DNA of 64,000 bases from Cupriavidus basilensis (lineage in GTDB: Bacteria; Pseudomonadota; Gammaproteobacteria; Burkholderiales; Burkholderiaceae), in contig NZ_BBQM01000012.1 in the NCBI RefSeq assembly GCF_000876015.1, positions 1-64,000 on the forward strand, written 5' to 3'. The notes beneath the pieces are model-generated. The model searched no databases, had not been told where the DNA came from, and saw only the letters and a program-made list of their open reading frames with translations. The position numbers were made by a program, and so were the translations under genes. This document shows, piece after piece, positions 1 through 8,296 of the stretch. Position 1 is the stretch's first letter. Each line of letters opens with the position of its first letter.

Positions 1-120
1 CCTGCCGCGGGTGTCGGCAACCAGTCCCGAGGGCGCGGCGAGCACGTCCGGGATGACGGGCATCATCGAGCGGTAGCGATGGTCGCGCAGGTCGAAGATG
101 GGGATGACGGTTTCGGTCAT
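1..120 (-). CDS. moaA: MoaA, GTP 3',8-cyclase (N-terminal fragment, runs off left edge)
   Basis: Only the first 40 codons are in the window. They begin MTETVIPIFDLRDHRYRS and reach GLVADTRGR, the typical N-terminal extension just before the radical-SAM core of proteobacterial MoaA. MoaA uses S-adenosylmethionine and two [4Fe-4S] clusters to start molybdenum cofactor synthesis, the cofactor NarG needs. The ATG lies 7 bp after the narL stop, so moaA is the third gene of a narX-narL-moaA operon. The cluster-binding cysteines lie beyond the edge and cannot be checked. The identification rests on the N-terminal motif and the nar context. Confidence 0.8.
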   Translation of the reverse strand, partial: MTETVIPIFDLRDHRYRSMMPVIPDVLAAPSGLVADTRGR

Positions 121-127
121 GGCCGGG

Positions 128-790
128 TCAGCCGGGCGTGGTCAGCCCGCGCTCGACCGCGTAGACCGCGATCTGGACGCGGCTGGTCAGGTTGAGCTTC
201 TTGAGGATGTTCTGCACGTGGATCTTGACCGTGCTTTCCGCCACGCCCAGCTCGCGCGCGATCTCCTTGTTGCTTTCGCCGCGCGCCAGGCCGCGCACGA
301 TCTCGTGCTCGCGCGAGGTCAGGCGGGCCTTGTCGCCGGCGCTGGCCGCCGCCGCGGGCTGCGGGGCGGGCGCGCGGAACTGCGCGACCAGCTTTTCCGT
401 CATGCCGGGCGAGATCACCGCCTCGCCGGCCGCGGCGCGGCGGATGGCGCTGGTCAGGGTCTCCGCCTCGATGTTCTTGAGCAGGTAGCCCTGCGCGCCG
501 CTGCGCAGCGCCGCGGCCAGCTCCTCGGCTTCCTCGGACACGGTGAGCATGACCACGGCGCAGCCGGGCAGGTCCTCCACCAGGAATTTCAGGGTTTCGA
601 GCCCGGACAGGCCCGGCATGTTCAGGTCCAGCAGGATCACGTCGGGCCGGTGCTGCTTGGCCCGCTTGACGCCTTCCACGCCGTCGGCCGCTTCGTCGAC
701 GATCTCGAAATCGGTCTGGCGCGCGAGCAGCGCGCGCACGCCCGAGCGGAACAGGGTGTGGTCGTCTATCAGGAGGATGCGGATGGTCAT
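128..790 (-). CDS. narL: NarL, nitrate/nitrite response regulator
   Basis: A 220-residue response regulator. The receiver domain starts IRILLIDDHTLFRSGV (acidic DD pair), has the phosphoacceptor Asp in VILLDLNMPG near residue 57 and the conserved Lys in GYLLKN. The C-terminal LuxR/NarL helix-turn-helix starts at LTSREHEIVRGL, with recognition helix ESTVKIHVQNIL. It pairs with NarX directly upstream. The ATG at 790 leaves a 5 bp gap after the narX stop; an in-frame GTG at 799 would overlap that stop and add three residues. NarL is expected to control narK/narG promoters in response to nitrate and nitrite. Confidence 0.93.
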   Translation of the reverse strand: MTIRILLIDDHTLFRSGVRALLARQTDFEIVDEAADGVEGVKRAKQHRPDVILLDLNMPGLSGLETLKFLVEDLPGCAVVMLTVSEEAEELAAALRSGAQGYLLKNIEAETLTSAIRRAAAGEAVISPGMTEKLVAQFRAPAPQPAAAASAGDKARLTSREHEIVRGLARGESNKEIARELGVAESTVKIHVQNILKKLNLTSRVQIAVYAVERGLTTPG

Positions 791-795
791 GGTAT

Positions 796-2811
796 TCACT
801 CAAGAGGTTGGGCCGGGCCCTGGCGCGGCAGCACGAGCTCCACGCGCGTGCCGGTGCCCGGCGCGGCCACGATGCGCAGGCTGGCGGCCAGCCGCGCGGC
901 GCGCTCGCGCATGATGTGCAGGCCCACGTGGGCCTGGTCGTCGCCGGCCGGCGTCATGGGGTCGAAGCCCTCGCCGTCGTCTTCCACCACCATGCTGAAC
1001 GCGCGGCCGTTGCGCACGATCACGCTGGCGTGGGCGGCGCGCGCGTGCTTGCGGATATTGGAAAGGGCCTCCTGCAGGATGAACAGCACCTGCAACTGCT
1101 GCTCCGGCTGCAGGGGCGGCCCGCCCTGGGCGTCGTTGAACACCAGCGCCAGCTCGGTGCTGCTCTGGCGCCGGAAGCGCGCCACCGTGTCTTCCACCGC
1201 CTGCCGCAGCTCGCCGTGCCCGAGCTTGCTGCGGAAATTGAGCAGGAGCTCGCGCACGTCCTGGTAGCTTTCCTCGACGCCGCAGCGCAGCAGCGGCACC
1301 AGCGCGCGGGTCTCGTCCACGTCGCCGCGCGCGACCGCGTCCTGCAGCAGCTGCACCTGCAGGTTCAGGTAGTTCAGGCCCTGGGCGATGCTGTCGTGCA
1401 GGCCCTGCGCGACGAGGTTGCGCTCCTCCACCACGGCGAGCTGGCGCGCGGTCTCCGACAGGTGCAGGTGGTCGAGCGCCACGCCGATGTGCTGCCCGAA
1501 CGTCTCCAGCAGGCGCACGTCGGAGGCGGGCAGCTGCAGCGGATGGCGGAAGTGGAGGGAGAACGTGCCGAGCACCGCGCGCTGGGTCTCGATGCGGAAC
1601 ACGGCCAGCCCCGGCAGGCCCTCGCCGGCGCAGCGAAAGCGCGTGCCGGGCGTGAACTGGCGGGCGGACAGCGCCGCGCCCTTGCCGAGGTCCTCGATCA
1701 GCACCACCGACTCGCTCGCGGCCTCGCCGCAGAAGCACGCATCCGCCTGCATGCAGTGCTCGGCCTCCTCGAGCTCCGCGGAGAGGCCGGCCGACACCAG
1801 TAGGTGGAGCTGGTTGTGCTCGGCGTCGATCATGCGCACGCTGCCGCCGTCGGCGTCGAACTGCTTCATCACGCGCTGCAGGAAACCGCGGCAGAGCGCC
1901 TCGGCGCCGTTCGGCATGTTGAGGAAGGCGGCCATGTCGTAGAGCGCGGTGAGGTCGCGGTTGTGCCGCGCCAGCTCCGCGGTCTTCTGCGACACGCGCG
2001 CCTCCAGGTCCTGGTACAGCCCCTGCAGTTCGGCGGCCATCCGGTTGAAGCCGCCGGCCAGCATGCCGAACTCGTCGCGCGTCTCCACCGGCAGGCGCAG
2101 CGAGAACTCGCGCGCGGCCATGCGCTGCAGGCCGTCCTGCAGGCGCAGCACCGGCAGGATGATCCAGATGTAGAGCAGGTAGATGACGGCCACCGTGCCC
2201 ATGCACGCCATCGCCGCCAGCCCGGCCTGCGACAGCCGCAGCAGGGTGGTCTTGGTGGTGTTTTCCTGCTCGATCATGTTGACCAGCAGGTTGATCTGGT
2301 CGACGAAGGAGGACAGCGCGGGCAGGTAGGCGCTGGCCTGTCCCGGCGCGGCGCCGAGGTCGGCGAGGGCGTCGGGCTTGATGCGGCGGTTCCAGTCGAG
2401 CGTGACCCGCTCGAGCTGCGCGTGGATGGCCGGCGCGCTGGGCAGGAACAGCGGGCGCGCCGGGTCGCCGTGGTGCAGGCGCGCCAGGGTGTCGTCCATG
2501 CCGCCGATCTCGGCGTCGAGGCGATGGTTTTCGCCGGCGCGCGCCCTGGCCAGCTCGATGGCGACGCGGTTGGCGCGCATGCGCAGGCTGCCGGCGTCGT
2601 TGATGGCGGCACCCGCGCCTTCGAGCTGCCAGGACAGCCACAGCGTGCCGGAAATCATGGTCAGCACGATCAGCAGCGCGCCCAGCGAGAGCGAGACGAT
2701 GCGCGTCGACAGGCGGTGGCGCAGGCCCGGCATGGCGGGCTCGCCGGACGGCGCGGGGATGGGCGGCTCCACGGCGGGAGCGAAGGAATCGGGGGGCGTG
2801 CGGTCTACCAT
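796..2811 (-). CDS. narX: NarX, nitrate/nitrite sensor histidine kinase
   Basis: A 671-residue membrane kinase when started at MVDRTPPDS. The order is an N-terminal TM helix (about 35-60), a periplasmic domain with the nitrate-sensing P-box-like motif NDAGSLRMRANR (about 70-82), a second TM helix (about 195-220), HAMP, and a central GAF-like module with the NarX cysteine cluster CMQADACFCG (about 355). The HisKA_3 box GLHDSIAQGLNYL carries the phosphorylated His, followed by HATPase motifs NIRKHA, DDGEGFD and GLHIMRERA. The reading frame extends 35 codons further upstream, but that stretch is leader-like and proline-rich. An FNR-type box lies 92 bp ahead of the chosen start. The gene is the first of narX-narL-moaA. 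Confidence 0.93.
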   Translation of the reverse strand: MVDRTPPDSFAPAVEPPIPAPSGEPAMPGLRHRLSTRIVSLSLGALLIVLTMISGTLWLSWQLEGAGAAINDAGSLRMRANRVAIELARARAGENHRLDAEIGGMDDTLARLHHGDPARPLFLPSAPAIHAQLERVTLDWNRRIKPDALADLGAAPGQASAYLPALSSFVDQINLLVNMIEQENTTKTTLLRLSQAGLAAMACMGTVAVIYLLYIWIILPVLRLQDGLQRMAAREFSLRLPVETRDEFGMLAGGFNRMAAELQGLYQDLEARVSQKTAELARHNRDLTALYDMAAFLNMPNGAEALCRGFLQRVMKQFDADGGSVRMIDAEHNQLHLLVSAGLSAELEEAEHCMQADACFCGEAASESVVLIEDLGKGAALSARQFTPGTRFRCAGEGLPGLAVFRIETQRAVLGTFSLHFRHPLQLPASDVRLLETFGQHIGVALDHLHLSETARQLAVVEERNLVAQGLHDSIAQGLNYLNLQVQLLQDAVARGDVDETRALVPLLRCGVEESYQDVRELLLNFRSKLGHGELRQAVEDTVARFRRQSSTELALVFNDAQGGPPLQPEQQLQVLFILQEALSNIRKHARAAHASVIVRNGRAFSMVVEDDGEGFDPMTPAGDDQAHVGLHIMRERAARLAASLRIVAAPGTGTRVELVLPRQGPAQPLE

Positions 2812-2875
2812 GTGGCGGCCCCGGGCGGGTGGTTTGCGATATGGAATAGGGATGGGCGCAGTCGGGGCTAGTCGC

Positions 2876-2916
2876 ATTTTGACGGCTGGAACGGGTGGCG
2901 ATTTGCGCCAGATCAA
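2876..2916 (-). promoter_or_regulatory. FNR/DNR box and -10 of the narX promoter
   Basis: TTGCGCCAGATCAA at 2903-2916 matches the TTGAT-N4-ATCAA consensus at 8 of 10 positions. A -10-like CAAAAT (minus strand, 2876-2881) lies 31 bp from the box centre, as in class II FNR promoters. The box is 92 bp upstream of the narX ATG. Found by eye; not tested against a background frequency. Confidence 0.65.
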
Positions 2917-2950
2917 GAACGCATGCGTGCGCGGTGATGGCTGTCCGACT

Positions 2951-2980
2951 TTGTGAAAATATCACACAGTGACATAAATT
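2951..2980 (+). promoter_or_regulatory. AT-rich promoter with TGTGA-N5-TCACA palindrome, upstream of crp/fnr gene
   Basis: A marked AT-rich island in GC-rich DNA. TTGTGA (2951-2956) and TAAATT (2975-2980), 18 bp apart, form a plausible sigma70 promoter for the gene at 3105. The -35 overlaps a perfect inverted repeat TGTGA-AAATA-TCACA (2952-2966). Its arms resemble a CRP half-site, but the 5 bp spacer is one short of the CRP consensus. The binding factor is unknown. Confidence 0.5.
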
Positions 2981-3104
2981 TTTCGTGCCCGGAGTGTGCC
3001 AGAATTCGGCCAGGAAGGCACGGGAGTGCGGTCCGCGTCCCATGCGAAGAGCGGCCGCCCGGCCGGCATCTGGCATCGCGCAAAGGCAATCCGGAGAGGA
3101 AACC

Positions 3105-3839
3105 ATGCTGAATCAGTTCACCAGCCCGCTGCACTGGCACGGGCTCGGCGCTGCCGCCGGCGCAGACCACGCGCCCGAGGCCGCCCGCCTCGCGCGGCTG
3201 CCGCTGTTCCGCGGCCTCGAGCCGGCCCTGCTGGACGAGCTCGCGCTGGCCGCGCGCTCGTGCCGCCTGCCCAAGGGCGGCGTGCTGTTCGGGCGCGGCG
3301 AGCCGTGCAAGGGCCTGCATATCGTGGCGGAGGGCATGGTCAAGCTCGCCTTGCCGGTGATGCCCGGGCGCGAGAAGGCCATCGAGGTGTTCGGCCCCGG
3401 CGCGGTGTTCGGCGAGGCGGTGATGTTCCTCGACGCGCCCTATCTGGTGGAATGCCGGGCGCTGGCGCGCAGCGCCGTGATCCGCATCGACACCGCCGCC
3501 ATGCAGCGCGCGATCGCGCGCGCGCCGGAGCTGTCGGCGCGCCTGCTCAGGAACCTGTCGGCGCGGCTGGTCACGCTGATGCGGGACATCGAGGGAGTGA
3601 GCCTGCGCTGCGCGCTGCAGCGGGTCGCGGAGTTCCTGCTGCAGCAGGCGGGCGAGAGCGGGCGGACCTGGCTGGCGTGCACGCAGCGCGTGATCGCGTC
3701 CAAGCTGGGGCTGTCGCCGGAGACGCTGTCGCGCGCGATGCGCACGCTGGCCGGCGAGCGGCTGCTGCGGCTCGAGCGCGGCAAGATCCACCTGCTGGAC
3801 GTGGACGGGCTGCGCCTGCGTTCCCGCGCGGCGGGGTGA
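3105..3839 (+). CDS. Crp/Fnr-family regulator, DNR-like
   Basis: A 244-residue cyclic-nucleotide-binding-fold regulator (about residues 25-140) with a C-terminal HTH. It lacks the N-terminal cysteine cluster of FNR, so it is not an O2-sensing [4Fe-4S] FNR and is more like the DNR/NnrR group that responds to NO. The recognition helix SPETLSRAMRTL keeps the E-x-x-S-R residues that read TTGAT half-sites, so it should bind the FNR-type boxes in this window. GGAGAGG sits 6 bp before the ATG. It is divergent from narX and convergent with fabI. A sensory heme is likely by analogy only. Confidence 0.87.
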   Translation: MLNQFTSPLHWHGLGAAAGADHAPEAARLARLPLFRGLEPALLDELALAARSCRLPKGGVLFGRGEPCKGLHIVAEGMVKLALPVMPGREKAIEVFGPGAVFGEAVMFLDAPYLVECRALARSAVIRIDTAAMQRAIARAPELSARLLRNLSARLVTLMRDIEGVSLRCALQRVAEFLLQQAGESGRTWLACTQRVIASKLGLSPETLSRAMRTLAGERLLRLERGKIHLLDVDGLRLRSRAAG

Positions 3840-3881
3840 CGCCTGCCGGTGGGGCGGCGCCGTTGGGCGCTCTGTGCGGCG

Positions 3882-4664
3882 CTATTCGCCCGGCGGGCAG
3901 GCCATTGCCTTGAAGCCCGCGTCGACGTAGGTCACCTGCCCGGTCATGCCGCTGGCGAGGTCCGACAGCAGGAAGGCCGCCACGTTGCCGACTTCGCCGA
4001 TGTCCACGTTGCGGCGCAGGGCGGCGGTCCGCTCCACATATTCCAGGATCAGCCCGAAGTCCTTGATGCCGGCCGCGGCCAGCGTGCGGATCGGCCCCGC
4101 GGAGATGGCGTTGACGCGCGTGCCGCGCGCGCCGAGCGCGGCGGCGAGATAGCGCACGCTGGCTTCCAGCGACGCCTTTGCCGGCCCCATCACGTTGTAG
4201 TGCGGCATCGCGCGCTGCGCGCCGATGTACGACAGGGTCAGCAGCGAGGCCCGCGGCGACAGCAGCGGCAGCGCGGCCTTGGCCAGCGCGGGAAAGCTGT
4301 ACGCGGAGATGTCGTGCGCGATGCGGAAGCTCTCGCGCGAGAGGCCGTCGAGGAAGCCGCCCGAGATCGCCTCGCGCGGGGCGAAGCCGATGGCGTGCAC
4401 CAGGCCGTCCAGCGTGCCCCAGCGCGCGGCCAGCGCCGCCAGCATGCCGTCGATCGCGGCGTCGCTGGCGACGTCGCATTCGAACACCAGCTCGCTGCCG
4501 AACTCGCCGGCGATGTCCTGGATGCGCTGCCGGAATCGGTCGCCGGCGTAGGAAAAGGCCAGCTCGGCGCCTTCGCGCCGGCAGGCCGCGGCAATGCCGT
4601 AGGCGATCGAGCGGGGCGACAGCACGCCGGTGACGAGGATGCGCTTGTTGTCGAGGAATCCCAT
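3882..4664 (-). CDS. fabI: FabI, enoyl-ACP reductase (NADH)
   Basis: A 260-residue SDR-type enoyl-[acyl-carrier-protein] reductase. It has the FabI nucleotide-binding segment [17 protein letters not shown], the AIGFAP strand, and the FabI catalytic pair Tyr-x6-Lys in [17 protein letters not shown] with an upstream [13 protein letters not shown] loop. It reduces trans-2-enoyl-ACP in the last step of fatty acid elongation. The gene is 67 bp downstream of the NPD-family gene on the same strand, which itself has an FNR box. This copy may therefore be an anaerobically expressed paralogue rather than the house-keeping one. Confidence 0.93.
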   Translation of the reverse strand: MGFLDNKRILVTGVLSPRSIAYGIAAACRREGAELAFSYAGDRFRQRIQDIAGEFGSELVFECDVASDAAIDGMLAALAARWGTLDGLVHAIGFAPREAISGGFLDGLSRESFRIAHDISAYSFPALAKAALPLLSPRASLLTLSYIGAQRAMPHYNVMGPAKASLEASVRYLAAALGARGTRVNAISAGPIRTLAAAGIKDFGLILEYVERTAALRRNVDIGEVGNVAAFLLSDLASGMTGQVTYVDAGFKAMACPPGE

Positions 4665-4731
4665 GATGCTCCTGGTGCGCGGGGCCGGCATGCGGTGCGC
4701 CGGCACCCGGATGGATGAACTGGCCGGGCCG

Positions 4732-5931
4732 CTACAGGGCCTGGCCGGCCGGCGCCGCCGGCATGGCGGGCGCGGCGGGCGCGGTAAAGCCGGCGGGCAT
4801 TTCGCCGGTGAGCAGGTAGCGCATCAGCTCGCGCACCGGGCGGATGGCGTCGCCGAACGGCAGCGCGCCCCTGCCGCGGAAGAACAGGCCGCGCTCCACG
4901 TCGCCGCGCATGGCCTGGGCCAGCTTGAGGTCGATGCAGAACTGGCCGATGCGGCCGATGCCGTCGCGCAGGCCGCACGCCTGCAGGCAATCGAAGCCCT
5001 CCAGGCAGTCGCGCACCTTGGCGCGGGTGCGCAGCGCGGTTTCGCGCGACAGGTAGCGCTTGAGCCACGGCGTCAGCACGGCGCGCGCCGGCAGGCCCGC
5101 CACGCTGGTGAATTCGCACAACTGATCGGGGCGGGCGCCGGCCAGCACCGCCTTGAAGTCCGGGTGCGCGTCGCCTTCCTCGGTGACGGCGAAGGCTGTG
5201 CCCAGCTGCACCGCGGCGGCGCCCTCGCCGAGCCAGTGGCGTACCTTGGCGTGGCTGTTGATCCCGCCCGCGAGGATCAGCGGCACGCTGCCCCAGGCCA
5301 GGCCCAGCGTGGCGAACAGCTCGCGGCAGTCGGCCAGCACGCGCGCGAAGGAAAAGCGCGGCTCGCCGAGATCCTCGATGCGCGCGGCGCCCAGGTGGCC
5401 GCCGGCGTGGGCCGGATGCTCGACGACGATGGCGTCCGGCAGCCGGTTCTTCTTCATCCACTTACGCAGCACCAGGCCGATGCCGCGCGCGTCCGACAGG
5501 ATGGGGATCAGCGCGATGTCCGGGCGGCTGGCCGCGAGTTCGGGCAGGTCGAGCGGCAGGCCCGCGCCCATCACGATGGCGTCGGCGCCGCTCTCGCAGG
5601 CCTGCCGGACCAGCGCGGCATGCGAGCCGACCGCCTTCATGACGTTGACCGCGATCGCGCCGCGCCCGCCCGCGAGCCGCCGCGCGCCCTGGATCTCGCG
5701 GTCGAGCGCGACCAGGTTGGCGGCCTCGATGCGGGACTTGTCGCGCGACCGGGCGGTGTCGGCCAGCAGGTCGGGATGATGGTGGCGCAGGTCGATGCTG
5801 GCGATGGTGCCCATGCCGTTCTGGCTCGCCACGGCACCGGCCAGCCGGTGCGCGGAGACGCCGATGCCCATGCCGCCCTGTACCACCGGGACCAGCCTGC
5901 GGCCCGCCAGCTTCAGCCAATGCTCTTGCAT
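4732..5931 (-). CDS. NPD-family flavoprotein (nitronate monooxygenase-like; UfaA-like candidate)
   Basis: A 399-residue protein of the 2-nitropropane dioxygenase/nitronate monooxygenase fold (FMN TIM barrel). Family motifs include [19 protein letters not shown] at the N-terminus, [16 protein letters not shown], a phosphate-loop region [12 protein letters not shown], and [19 protein letters not shown]. The start [13 protein letters not shown] is chosen because GAGG lies 5-6 bp ahead of it; the upstream in-frame extension is low quality. FNR-type box at 6022-6035, fabI directly downstream and ubiUVT divergent. Annotation pipelines would call it nitronate monooxygenase. In Neisseria a related protein (UfaA) supports anaerobic unsaturated fatty acid synthesis, and the neighbourhood here fits that role better. 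This is inference. Confidence 0.75.
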   Translation of the reverse strand: MQEHWLKLAGRRLVPVVQGGMGIGVSAHRLAGAVASQNGMGTIASIDLRHHHPDLLADTARSRDKSRIEAANLVALDREIQGARRLAGGRGAIAVNVMKAVGSHAALVRQACESGADAIVMGAGLPLDLPELAASRPDIALIPILSDARGIGLVLRKWMKKNRLPDAIVVEHPAHAGGHLGAARIEDLGEPRFSFARVLADCRELFATLGLAWGSVPLILAGGINSHAKVRHWLGEGAAAVQLGTAFAVTEEGDAHPDFKAVLAGARPDQLCEFTSVAGLPARAVLTPWLKRYLSRETALRTRAKVRDCLEGFDCLQACGLRDGIGRIGQFCIDLKLAQAMRGDVERGLFFRGRGALPFGDAIRPVRELMRYLLTGEMPAGFTAPAAPAMPAAPAGQAL

Positions 5932-6021
5932 ATCGCCCTCGGTAAGACTTCCCGCCCGCCGGCGGCGGTGCCGCGCGGCGCGGGAAGACACCAAGGGTTG
6001 CATGGACGCGCCGCCGGGTTT

Positions 6022-6035
6022 TTGCGCTGGATCAA
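6022..6035 (-). promoter_or_regulatory. FNR/DNR box upstream of the NPD-fabI operon
   Basis: TTGCGCTGGATCAA, 8 of 10 matches to TTGAT-N4-ATCAA and nearly the same as the narX box. It is 91 bp upstream of the NPD start codon, the same distance as at narX. The expected -10 position holds only a weak hexamer (AACCCT on the minus strand). Confidence 0.6.
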
Positions 6036-6116
6036 TTGGCGGGCCGCGCGCTACCAATGGCCTATGCCGCCTGGCGGATGGCCGTCAAGCCCGCGCGCGC
6101 GCCGCGGCACAGGCTC

Positions 6117-6158
6117 TTGCTCCCGGACAATTGGCCGGGCGCCGCATTTGGCTAGGAT
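6117..6158 (+). promoter_or_regulatory. FNR/DNR box and -10 of the ubiUVT promoter
   Basis: TTGCTCCCGGACAA at 6117-6130 (7 of 10 matches) is followed by TAGGAT at 6153-6158. The centres are 32 bp apart, placing the box near -41.5 of a start at about 6165. A TTGGCC at 6131-6136 with a 16 bp spacer can act as the -35. Confidence 0.55.
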
Positions 6159-6190
6159 CATGGCTCACAGGCGCGCGCGGGGCCCTGACG

Positions 6191-6230
6191 ACCATCGCGG
6201 GCCATCGCGGGCCTTCGCGGACCATCGCGC
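6191..6230. repeat. 10-bp tandem repeat, four copies, upstream of ubiU
   Basis: Four consecutive decamers: ACCATCGCGG, GCCATCGCGG, GCCTTCGCGG, ACCATCGCGC. The period is about one helical turn. The array lies in the predicted 5' leader of ubiUVT, 34-73 bp before the ATG. Function unknown. Confidence 0.85.
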
Positions 6231-6263
6231 CCGCGCGCGCCGCGAACCTCATCGAGCAGATCC

Positions 6264-7301
6264 ATGACACCAGACACACCAGGTACCTCAGGCCCGGGCC
6301 GCCGCCCGCAACTGGTCGCGCCCGCCGGCTCGCTGGCGGCGCTGCGCGCGGCCCTGCAGCACGGCGCCGACGCCGTCTACCTCGGCCTGCGCGACGCCAC
6401 CAACGCGCGCAACTTCGGCGGGCTGAACTTCACCGAGGCCGACATCCGGGCCGGCGTGGCGGAGGCCCATGCGCGCGGCGCGGAAGTCCTGTTCGCCATC
6501 AACACCTTTGCCCAGATGGGCGCGGTGGCCAACTGGCACCGCGCCATCGACGCCGCCGCCGAACTCGGCGCGGACGCCGTCATCATGGCCGATCCCGGCC
6601 TCATGGGTTATGCCCGCGAGCGCCATCCGCAGCTGCGCCTGCACCTGTCGGTGCAGGGCTCGGCCACGCACGCCGACGCCATCGAGCTGATGCGCCGGCG
6701 CTTCGGCATCCACCGCGTGGTGCTGCCGCGCGTGCTGTCGCTGGCGCAGATCGGCAAGCTCGCGCGGCAGACCGACGCGGAGCTGGAGGTGTTCGGCTTC
6801 GGCAGCCTGTGCGTGATGGCCGAGGGCCGCTGCCTGCTGTCGTCCTACGCGACCGGCGACTCGCCCAACAACAAGGGGGTGTGCTCGCCCGCGCATGCGG
6901 TGCGCTGGGAGGAGCGCGAGGGCACCATGCACGCGCGGCTGTCGGGCATCCTGATCGACAGCTACGCGCCGGGCGAGCCCGCCGGCTACCCGACCCTGTG
7001 CAAGGGGCGCTTCGAGGTGGAGGGCGAGCGCGGCTACGTGCTGGAGGAGCCGACCAGCCTCAACGCGCTGTCGCTGCTGCCGGCGCTGATCGGCATGGGC
7101 ATCGCCGCGATCAAGATCGAAGGCCGCCAGCGCAGCCCGCGCTACGTCGGCGACGTGGTCGGCGTGCTGCGCGCCGCCATCGACGCCGCCTGCGCCGATC
7201 CGGCGCGCTTCGCCGCGCGCCAGGAATGGCAGGGCGTGCTCGGCCGCCACGCCGAGGGCGACCAGGTGACGCAGGGCGCCTACGACCGGCCGTGGCGCTG
7301 A
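6264..7301 (+). CDS. ubiU: UbiU, O2-independent ubiquinone hydroxylation protein (U32 peptidase family)
   Basis: A 345-residue U32-family protein without need for protease activity. The four [4Fe-4S]-binding cysteines are Cys183, Cys190, Cys207 and Cys246, with spacings 7, 17 and 39 identical to those described for Escherichia coli UbiU. UbiU and UbiV form a heterodimer that hydroxylates ubiquinone precursors without O2, using prephenate as oxygen source in E. coli. The N-terminal motif VAPAGSLAALRAALQHGADA is typical. First gene of ubiU-ubiV-ubiT, with an FNR-type promoter, so quinone synthesis can continue during nitrate respiration. Confidence 0.92.
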   Translation: MTPDTPGTSGPGRRPQLVAPAGSLAALRAALQHGADAVYLGLRDATNARNFGGLNFTEADIRAGVAEAHARGAEVLFAINTFAQMGAVANWHRAIDAAAELGADAVIMADPGLMGYARERHPQLRLHLSVQGSATHADAIELMRRRFGIHRVVLPRVLSLAQIGKLARQTDAELEVFGFGSLCVMAEGRCLLSSYATGDSPNNKGVCSPAHAVRWEEREGTMHARLSGILIDSYAPGEPAGYPTLCKGRFEVEGERGYVLEEPTSLNALSLLPALIGMGIAAIKIEGRQRSPRYVGDVVGVLRAAIDAACADPARFAARQEWQGVLGRHAEGDQVTQGAYDRPWR

Positions 7302-7375
7302 TGCCGGCCGGGTTTCCCGCTCCGCGCCTCTTCTGTTTTTTTTCTGAACCTCTTTCTTCCGGAACCGGACTACCC

Positions 7376-8296
7376 ATGAATCCATCGATGATCGAGCCCG
7401 CGGCGCCCAGCTTCGGCATCGCGCTCGGCCCGCTGCTGTACTACTGGCCGCGCTCCAAGGTCATGCAGTTCTATGCCGACGTCGCCGACACGGCGGTCGG
7501 GCGCGTCTACCTGGGCGAGACCGTCTGCACGCGCCGCCACGAGCTGCGCCACGCCCACTGGCTGGAGATCGCGCGGATGCTGCGCGACGCTGGCAAGGAG
7601 GTGGTGCTGTCGACGCCCGTGCTGGTCGAGTCCGACAGCGACATCGCCTGCATGCAGCGCGTCTGCGAGCAGGACGAATACCTGGTCGAGGCCAACGACC
7701 TGGGCGCGGTCAACCGCATGCAGGGGCGGCCCTTCGTCGGCGGCCCGCATCTGAACGCCTACCACGCGGACACGCTGGCGTGGCTGGGCGGGCTCGGCGC
7801 CGTGGCCTGCGTGCCGCCGCTGGAAATGGACCGCACCGCGCTGGCCGCGCTGGCGGCCGCGCGCCCGGCCGGCATGGGGCTGGAAGTGCTGGTGTGGGGG
7901 CGCATGCCGCTGGCGTTCTCGGCGCGCTGCTTCACCGCGCGCCATCACCGCCTGCGCAAGGACAACTGCGAGTTCCGCTGCCTGGACTACCCGGACGGGC
8001 TGGTGGCCTCGACCGGCGAGGGCCAGCCGTTCTTCACGCTCAACGGGGTGCAGATCCAGTCCGCCAGCTGCCTCGACCTGTGCGCCGAGGTGCCGGCGAT
8101 GGCGGCGATGGGCATCGACTTCGTGCGCGTCAGCCCGCATGCCAGCGCCACGCTGGACGTGGTGGCGGCGCTGGCGGCGCTGCGCGCGGGCGAGGCTGCC
8201 GTGGCCGGCACCGGCCACTGGCCGGCGGGCGCCGCGCCCAGCAATGGCTACTGGGACGGCAAGGCCGGCATTACCTGGCAGGAGGCGCGCGCATGA
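7376..8296 (+). CDS. ubiV: UbiV, O2-independent ubiquinone hydroxylation protein (U32 peptidase family)
   Basis: A 306-residue U32-family partner of UbiU. The cluster cysteines are Cys51, Cys185, Cys198 and Cys202; the 13 and 4 spacing of the last three equals that of E. coli UbiV. Motifs GPLLYYWP and LGETVCTRRHE are typical. The 74 bp gap after ubiU contains a T8 run and no obvious Shine-Dalgarno beyond a weak GGA. The last four bases overlap the ubiT start (ATGA), so translation is probably coupled. Confidence 0.92.
   Translation: MNPSMIEPAAPSFGIALGPLLYYWPRSKVMQFYADVADTAVGRVYLGETVCTRRHELRHAHWLEIARMLRDAGKEVVLSTPVLVESDSDIACMQRVCEQDEYLVEANDLGAVNRMQGRPFVGGPHLNAYHADTLAWLGGLGAVACVPPLEMDRTALAALAAARPAGMGLEVLVWGRMPLAFSARCFTARHHRLRKDNCEFRCLDYPDGLVASTGEGQPFFTLNGVQIQSASCLDLCAEVPAMAAMGIDFVRVSPHASATLDVVAALAALRAGEAAVAGTGHWPAGAAPSNGYWDGKAGITWQEARA

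Larger units (their letters stand above)
5932..6263. other. Divergent intergenic region between NPD gene and ubiU
   Basis: 332 bp without a gene. It holds two FNR-type boxes, one per divergent operon, a -10-like element for ubiU, and a 10-bp tandem repeat close to ubiU. No further coding potential was seen. Confidence 0.7.
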
